Below are positions 1 to 60,000 of a DNA stretch of 60,000 nucleotides, in pieces. The notes under the pieces were generated by a model. The model made no database searches. It had not been told where the DNA came from and saw only the letters and a list, made by a program, of their open reading frames with translations. The DNA lies in contig NC_092673.1 in assembly GCF_964355755.1 (NCBI RefSeq), positions 25,303,001 through 25,363,000 on the forward strand, read 5' to 3'. Source of the stretch: Antedon mediterranea (Eukaryota; Echinodermata; Crinoidea; Comatulida; Antedonidae). The position numbers and the translations under genes were made by a program. Position 1 is the stretch's first letter. The number at the start of each line of letters is the position of its first letter.

Positions 1-160
1 CGCACTCAACTGATATTTATTTAATATTGTATTACATTGTATATTATTTGGGCCAAAAAGGCCATATATAATAAATGTTTCTTGGATCTCCAAGAAAGAA
101 TGAGAATGAATGAGAATAATATTAGTACACTTCCCATTGTGAAGATAGTAGCGGTATAGT

Positions 161-306
161 CAAGCTCTCTCTACACTATAAAACTAGTTTGACAAAAAAA
201 GTGTGACGCGCCCAAACATGGTATGGATATGACGTCATCGCGTCCATATTATTATGGGCACATCACTTTTTCTTTCACATAAAATGTGATAGTTTATTAG
301 AGCTTT
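161..306. repeat. Fold-back MITE, family 1 (copy a)
   Basis: Starts with AAGCTCTCTCTACACTATAA and ends in the near-inverse GATAGTTTATTAGAGCTT. The middle holds GATATGACGTCATCGCGTCC. It abuts copy b directly. The family is non-coding and folds back on itself over most of its length. Confidence 0.75.
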
Positions 307-452
307 AAGCTCTCTCTACACTATCAAACTAGTTTGATAACATAAGTTTGACACGGCCAAATATGGTAGTGATATGACGTCATCGTGTCCATATATGGGC
401 ATATCACACTTTATTTTTGGTCACATAAAGTGTGATAGTGTATCAGAGCTTA
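307..452. repeat. Fold-back MITE, family 1 (copy b)
   Basis: Same termini as copy a (AGCTCTCTCTACACTATCAA ... GTGATAGTGTATCAGAGCT), head to tail with it, again with a central TGACGTCA palindrome. Confidence 0.75.
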
Positions 453-1836
453 GACCCATTTTAAAATAATAGAAACTTAATACCTATAATTGTTATTGTA
501 CTAAATTTAATTCGACAGAGCCCCTGCCATTGAACTCAACGATTAACATTATTACATTTCTTCGCAAATCCCCACACCAGAAATTCCTTTCTCATTTACA
601 ATTTATAATCACCCATTCCAATAGATGCCCTTGAAAATGAAACGGGACAAAGGGCGCGTTTATACAACACGCTATTACACGCATATTCTACACGCCTACG
701 AAAAGTGTGTTGTATAACAACAAAGAGATTCCGTGTAATGAGATTTTAATTGCAAAAAAGGCTACTTGGCTGAATCCTAAAATTTGGTGGATTCCCGGTC
801 GCCGTTACCGTGTTGGAAGTGTCCTCAGGGTATATTTTGACCTCTCGTTAAAACAGGTCGTAATATCAATCATTGCTAACAAGATTGGGCCCATTTATTG
901 CTGCTTCGCTGCCAGCAATCATCCTCCTACCACGTCTTACGCCTAGCCTAGTGGGGCCAACTCGTAGTGGTAGTAGGCCTCTATCGTTTCCCACTCCAAA
1001 CAGAATTAAAAAAATAACATCGCAAAAATGGCATCTTCTTCCATAGTGTATAGATGAAACAATTCCATCAATATACACTATATTCATTCATTCAATATAT
1101 ATATTATACAAAATTCTTTATAGTTTATTAAGAGATAATTGGGATGAAAGTTGTCAATGGCAGCCATTTTGATTTTATGCAAATATGGCAACTTATTACT
1201 GGGCATAGCAGATTTTGAACATATTATTTCAACAATATAAAACAAACTTTGTTTGGCAATTTGTTTGACTCAAAAGCTATTAGAGTTATTTCCACAAGTC
1301 TACAAATAAAATACGCTTAAAAAGTTACAGATACTGTAATATATTATTTTTCCCATTTTCACTATGAGTAAACTAGGTTTATACGGTATAGTTATTTGTG
1401 GCACTAAAACCTGGCTGAATACAGGTAATACGATCTAAACAATTCTTTCAAACCCCAGCAAGATAAGCTACGGTACTAGATACCCAATATCAAATCGTTA
1501 TTAGCAATGGTAATATACTCTAGAGAGTCGTGGGACCAACAGGTCAACACCTAACGAATCATCGTCAAACAAGTTCTTTGTTTTTAGTTTCGTTGTCAGC
1601 GTTTATTTCAAAAAAACAAATTGACTGCAATTGCAAAAATGTCCCATGGGTCAAAGCATCAATGACTCCAGTAGACATTAATGGTTATCCATTACGAATA
1701 AAACATGGCAGTTGGTAAAGATGTTATTATAATAAAAAGAACGTGATAGCAATCTTCCATTGCGGAGTACTGGCATGTTCTTTTAACTGATGAAAATGCT
1801 AAAAGAATCATTAATCATGACTCCCCAGACTCTCTC
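453..1836. other. Unassigned AT-rich flank
   Basis: No gene, tRNA-like box or clear repeat found. The open frames here (for example 707-946) are short and show no recognisable protein. Confidence 0.5.
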
Positions 1837-1997
1837 TAAAGCTCTATCTAATGCTATCAAGCTTTATGTGATAAAAGAAATATGATGTGTCCATACATGG
1901 AACTATAGTTCCATGGTCCATATATGAAGATGATGATGTCATATCACTATACCATTGTTGGGCATATCACTACCAAACTAGTTTGTATAGTTGTTCG
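1837..1997. repeat. Fold-back MITE, family 1 (degraded copy c)
   Basis: Left end TAAAGCTCTATCTAATGCTA, inner GATGATGTCATATCACTA, right end decayed around CAAACTAGTTTGTATAGTTG. Confidence 0.6.
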
Positions 1998-2403
1998 TAG
2001 GTTAAATAGACCATGGAAGTGAACACAATAAATTACATCACTGGAACTCACCCTTCCTGCACACTAGGAGAGGCATTTGAAGAAAATGCATCCTTTCGGT
2101 CATATTGTTGTCCCCTGCAAAGTCATTGAATTACTGTATCCGTTTTTTCGTATGAACACCTCACTACCTCGATGTCTGCCAAATCATTTATCATGATCTG
2201 AACGATCGGTGGCCATTAATTAGACCGTGAACCGGAGGCCTCTGGGGAATAGTTGTCAATGATATGAGACCCAAATGTTTAATGACAAAAACCTCAATTT
2301 TTAACTTTAACCTACATCGTATATATTATTTTCGCGGCCGAACAGTTGTTAAACACAACAAAGGCATCCCCACCACTGGGTACAACGATTTAAATCTGTG
2401 TTT
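1998..2403. other. Unassigned flank between MITE copies
   Basis: No coding or RNA signal recognised between MITE copies c and d. Confidence 0.4.
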
Positions 2404-2556
2404 TCACTATCAAACTTTATGTGACAAAAATGGGATGTGCCCTATATGGACATGATGATGTCATATCACTACCATATTTTTTAATATCACTGCTATATTT
2501 CAGCACATCACACTTTTTCGTTGTCGAACTAGTTCGATAGTGTAGACAGAGCTTTA
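2404..2556. repeat. Fold-back MITE, family 1 (copy d)
   Basis: CACTATCAAACTTTATGTGA at the left and TTCGATAGTGTAGACAGAGC at the right, with GATGATGTCATATCACTACC inside. Confidence 0.7.
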
Positions 2557-2964
2557 GGTGCTACCGTACTAATGCCAAACATGAGTCAAGTGGGATTTCG
2601 AGTATAAACACTTTGACAGATACAAACAATTATTTTTACTAAACGTCGCAACTAATTATCTGGTTAATGTTCCAGATCGTCATCGATGCATGAACAAAGA
2701 TAAGACGGCTAATGCATTTGTCGATTTGTATAAATCATACCACAGAATAAGGCATAATTAATTTAAAGAGACATTAGGCGCGCATATGAAGCAAGATATG
2801 GTAGGCCTAAACTACATCGATTTTATTTGTACATGGAGGATGTTTTTACTTGATCTTCTTTATGTCCGATGGTTTGCAGACGATTGTGATGACGTATTAA
2901 TGCACGTTACCACTTTTCGAAAGAAATTATCCGGTGATTCAATCTAGACTAGCCGCTAGTCTCT
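2557..2964. other. Unassigned flank
   Basis: No supported gene or repeat recognised. Confidence 0.4.
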
Positions 2965-3066
2965 GTTAAGCTCTGTCGACACTATCAAACTTTATGTGAC
3001 AAAAAAATGTGCCAATTATGGACATGACGATGTCATATCACTATTTTGATAGTGTATACAGAGTTG
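2965..3066. repeat. Fold-back MITE, family 1 (internally deleted copy e)
   Basis: Both ends are present (TTAAGCTCTGTCGACACTAT ... TTTGATAGTGTATACAGAG) but the element is only about 100 bp, so the middle third has been lost. Confidence 0.7.
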
Positions 3067-4099
3067 TATTGTCTTTTTTATGTTTTAGTATTTAATGAGA
3101 CTGGTAAATCAGTATGAAACGCCATGTGTGCCAAAATGTTTATCTTTTTATCAATATTAATTCGATAGCCGCCTAGAACCGAGACAAGGGTCTGAAAACA
3201 GAACAGTAATCAGGTTTTCTTTCTGTGGTGATCTTACAATTAAACGTAAAACAAAATATACACTTGGTTACAAAATTCTGGTTTTAAATTGTTTCTTTTT
3301 TATTTTGCACTTTTTTTCGCGCAAAGGAATGTATGAAATTTACTAATTATATATACTTTATACAACGTGCATAATACCATTTATATAAGACCCGTTTGGA
3401 AATTTCAAAACGACACATTATTTTCTACAACGCGAGAAAAAAAAATATGATCAAATCGAAATGTTATACAATACACAACGGTGCTTTATGGAAACACTAA
3501 TTTTTAAATAACAAATAACTTAATGAATGCGTAATTTAATAAACCGTATGATAGCATAGGCATAATGCTGTGTAAAGATATGTAAACATACACTAATTAA
3601 ATTTCTAAAACAGTTAAACCAAAGAAAAACACAATCTGTTATCGAATAAAGTCGGGTCTCCAATAAAAGTGTAACGACTCTCTGACACCTAATCAAGGAC
3701 TAGTGGCCGTATTCACCAGTACCACTTAGTACTTGGGACACACCCTTGACAAAACGAAGATATCTGCTATCTACTAAGCGAATACAATTTAAGGGAATAA
3801 ACTTATGTATCGACTTAAGTGAAATACAAATATAGGCATACAGCAGGAAAACATTGTGTGAATGGCGAATACGACCACATCATGTTTATCGGGTCTGCAG
3901 TTGTCTCTAATTGGAGAAAATCTTTAAAATGGCGGAGAAGTCTGCAATAGGATTGTTTAATTAGGTGTTTAATTGGAGGGAACGTTTAGTTTGAAATAAA
4001 TTTGACCAGAGGCCCTAAAAAGTATGAAAAACCAAATCAAAAGGTCATTGCGGTTTTCGGTATTTTTTTTTTTAGGTTTTTTTTTAACTCGTTCACCCT
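3067..4099. other. Unassigned AT-rich flank
   Basis: About 1 kb of AT-rich sequence with no ORF of note, no Pol III boxes and no repeat shared with the rest of the window. Confidence 0.4.
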
Positions 4100-4234
4100 A
4101 AAATAGTTTGACAAAAAAAGTGCGATACGCCCAATTATGGTAGTAATATGCTTAAGTATGGTAACATCATCATGTTCATATATGGGCATCGTATTTTTTA
4201 CCATATAAAGTTTAATAGTGTAGACAGAGCTTTA
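4100..4234. repeat. Fold-back MITE, family 1 (copy f, left end truncated)
   Basis: Begins inside the left arm (AGTTTGACAAAAAAAGTGCG) and ends with the full right terminus TAATAGTGTAGACAGAGCTT. Adjacent to copy g. Confidence 0.65.
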
Positions 4235-4235
4235 A

Positions 4236-4394
4236 GCCTTGTATACACTATCTCTATCACTTTATGTAACAAAACAATGTGATATATGGACATGATGATG
4301 TCATAGCACTACCATATTTGGGCATACCACTACCACATTTGGGCACATCACATTTTTTTGCCATATAAAGTTTGATAGTGTAGATAGAGCTTTA
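4236..4394. repeat. Fold-back MITE, family 1 (copy g)
   Basis: Left end GTATACACTATCTCTATCAC, right end TTGATAGTGTAGATAGAGC, with GATGATGTCATAGCACTACC between. Confidence 0.65.
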
Positions 4395-4727
4395 GACATG
4401 CCGATACAATTTTTAGATTATAATGTAATTATAATGAAATGTTTCATTCATGCTTGCGTTCACATTACATGTTTCAAGTTCATTTATATTGGTTTTCTGA
4501 TTATTTAGTCATTTTCCTGAAGATGAGAAAATAATATATCGTTATGCAAATGTAAAAATCAATAAATAAAGCCTGGACTGAAGCCATGTAGAGAGAAGGG
4601 AGATGAGAGGTAAATACAAGCACAATGCAATGAATGACATGACAATCGTACCTGCCATCTGCTTGTAATGAACAACAAATTGAATTCTACACAGTAATTA
4701 TGAAGGAACATTAAAAATAATGGGATA
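4395..4727. other. Unassigned flank
   Basis: No supported feature. The 66-residue minus frame at 4559-4759 has no recognisable protein character. Confidence 0.4.
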
Positions 4728-5135
4728 TAATATAATACAAAATTGCAAATATTAACCAAGACCTTTAAAGGAGAACTTTATAGCAACATCAAATCACGGT
4801 GGTTATCAGTTAAAGGGACAGCACATGCACAAAAGCATTTGATTTGGACCAATGACTCTGGGAATGATAGCCAAACATTCAACCATCGAAATACAACTCC
4901 AAAGTTGTGAAGTATTCATTCAAAAGGAACGGATATTATATAATTTGGTATTGCAAATATCAAACAGGACTTTTAAAGAGAATTGTATAGCAACATTAAT
5001 CACGGTGGTTATCAGTTAAAAGGACAGTACATAATCAAAATCATTTGATTTGGACCCATGGCACTGGGAATGGTAGCCAACCATCCAACCATCAACTACA
5101 ACCCCAATGTTGTCCAATGAAGTATTTTTGTGTAC
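4728..5135. repeat. Tandem direct duplication of about 206 bp
   Basis: Two adjacent copies (about 4728-4930 and 4934-5135) share ATTGCAAATAT, AGCAACAT..AATCACGG, GGTGGTTATCAGTTAAA, CATTTGATTTGGACC and ACCATC..CAACT in the same order. They are diverged and non-coding, downstream of the gene's stop codon. Confidence 0.75.
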
Positions 5136-5641
5136 ATCATTTGATTTCGAACATATAAACCCTAACATAGCACAGCATAACTGCACAGAATATGGCACCT
5201 GCATTAGCAAAGAAATTGCATTCTCATACAAAAACAAAATTGAATGGGTTTACACTCAAATTTAATAAAGAAATACAGATAGTATTACGAAGTAACCACC
5301 TCGAAAAAAATGATATAATAATAGTATTAATATCATTCAAATGTTCAAATCAAAAATTGTACATCATTAAGAGCCAGTATCAACTTGTTTGATTATAAAA
5401 AGGAAAGTTTCTCTTTAATTTTAAACCACATTGGTTGATTTTACAAATATGAATACAGTATAGTGTAGAAAACAAAATTAAAGTAAGTAAACAAAAGTAT
5501 ATAATCTTAAAGACTATCTTATACAAAACTACAAAATATTTCCAAAAAATTGTTTTCCAAAAAAAAAGTATAAACATCAACTTTCACACTGGCGAAAAGT
5601 GATGAGGTAGATAGTTTTCTTTTCAACCTTGTAAGTTAGAG
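5136..5641 (-). other. Probable 3' UTR and flank of the BRWD-like gene
   Basis: Lies directly downstream (minus strand) of the stop codon at 5642. I see no consensus AATAAA on the minus strand close to the stop; ATTAAA variants exist. The 3' end of the transcript is therefore not defined. Confidence 0.4.
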
Positions 5642-59176
<53,535 letters not shown>

Positions 59177-59454
59177 CTGAAAACATAATGACATTGTAAA
59201 TAACTTTAAGATAAATGCCATTTTGTAACTGTGGCGGCGCTATACAGTATTTGGTTTGGCGCGTCAGTAGCAGAAGAGGTACGAATGAGATGCATCCTTC
59301 GTCGCTGCTACTCAATGTTATGCATCAAAAAAGCTTGTTTTTGGGTATGTTTTATCTTTAATTTATGGAACGCCGTTTACGCAACATTTCGATGATATGA
59401 ATTTTATGACGCGATATGTGAATGAAATGCATCGATATGAATTGAATGGCGTGA

Positions 59455-60000
59455 TATATGAATGAAATGTTTTGAATTGAATGCTTTGAATTGAATGTTT
59501 TGAATGAAATGTTTTGAATGAAATGTTTTGAATTGAATGTTTTGAATGAAATGTTTTGAATGAAATGTTTTGAATGAAATGTTTTGAATTAAATGTTTTG
59601 AATGAAATGTTTGAATTGAATTGAAAAGTCAAACTATTGGCGGCGTATGTCATTCCCGCTCGCGATTTTTTTTCAACCTCTTAATAGGCCTAAGCATATG
59701 GGTACCCTCATTTCCTTTCAACGCTGTCATCAATATGAATCCTTTACAGAGACTCCCTAACAGACTGAAACATTGGAATACATATTTCCGAACCCAGGTC
59801 TGTTAGGATTCTCTGTAAAGGCAGCGTGGAAGAAAGGAGATGAGGGTACCCAGGCTTAGGCCTAAGAGGTTGAGAAAATAATCGCGAGCGAGAATGACAC
59901 ACGCCACCAATAGTTTGACTTTTCAATTCAATTCAAACATTTCATTCAAAACATTTCTTTCAAAACATTTCATTCAAAACATTTCATTCAAAACATTTCA
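59455..60000. repeat. Large palindrome with minisatellite arms, running off the window
   Basis: Left arm: repeats of GAATGAAATGTTTT (about 59460-59615), then AAGTCAAACTATTGGCGGCG, CTCGCGAT, CTCTTAATAGGCCTAAGC, GGGTACCCTCATTTCCTTTC and CCTTTACAGAGACTCCCTAA. The same landmarks return in inverse order from about 59795 to 60000 (TTAGGATTCTCTGTAAAGG ... CAAACATTTCATTCAAAACA). Centre near 59785. A fold-back type mobile element; the right end is not in the window. Confidence 0.85.

Noticed and set aside
707-1087. Small overlapping frames on both strands as genes
   Set aside because: No similarity, no splice or start context, and typical length for chance frames.
59363-59926. Frames with a shared MKSQTIGGVCHSRSR start on both strands
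   Set aside because: They are identical only because the region is a palindrome; not a gene pair.

Overview
This is an AT-rich animal nuclear genome window. The gene structure (short exons with GT..AG introns) and the density of repeats (tRNA-derived SINEs, fold-back MITEs, a Helitron, a satellite array) point to an invertebrate. A marine invertebrate, possibly a deuterostome, is my guess, but nothing in the window fixes the species.

One gene on the minus strand appears to span almost the whole window. I could build 24 exons, from 59176 down to a stop codon at 5642, and every intron joins exons of matching phase. Exons 11-24 (14033-5642) clearly belong to the BRWD/PHIP family (bromodomain and WD-repeat, DCAF-type chromatin proteins): the linker after the WD40 region, the 'DWIADAGINL' segment, the second bromodomain and an acidic, basic tail. 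Two features are odd. The conserved block that normally holds the cryptic Tudor-like domain and bromodomain 1 is absent: exon 18 joins exon 19 over a 244-bp intron. Exons 1-10 are not WD repeats. They encode an unfamiliar acidic, repetitive region with several SUMO-interacting-motif-like cores, partly made by tandem exon duplication. Exons 1-9 may instead be a separate gene. The WD40 repeats and the start codon are not in the window.

The intron between exons 10 and 9 (15671-52155, 36.5 kb) is almost entirely a satellite-like array of about 19 units of roughly 1.5 kb. Unit heads come in two types (A and B), with a local B-A-A higher-order order of about 4.6 kb. Each unit carries TGACGT-core palindromes at a conserved 177/177/200/393-bp spacing and starts with a small stem-loop followed by GTTATCCGC. 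At six places, always at unit junctions or the array end, there are A-rich blocks of tiny hairpin cassettes made of GTTATCCGC and its inverse. The array has been interrupted by a 1.2-kb Helitron, a 3.65-kb element with terminal inverted repeats, and a 1.43-kb RTE-like or unclassified insertion.

Nearly all other introns longer than 300 bp contain a recognisable short repeat: SINEs, three or more MITE families, minisatellites, a fold-back element with a tandem-repeat terminal inverted repeat, and a large palindrome at the right edge. The left 5.6 kb is the 3' flank of the gene and holds only MITEs and a 206-bp tandem duplication. No RNA gene, no CRISPR array and no second certain protein gene was seen.
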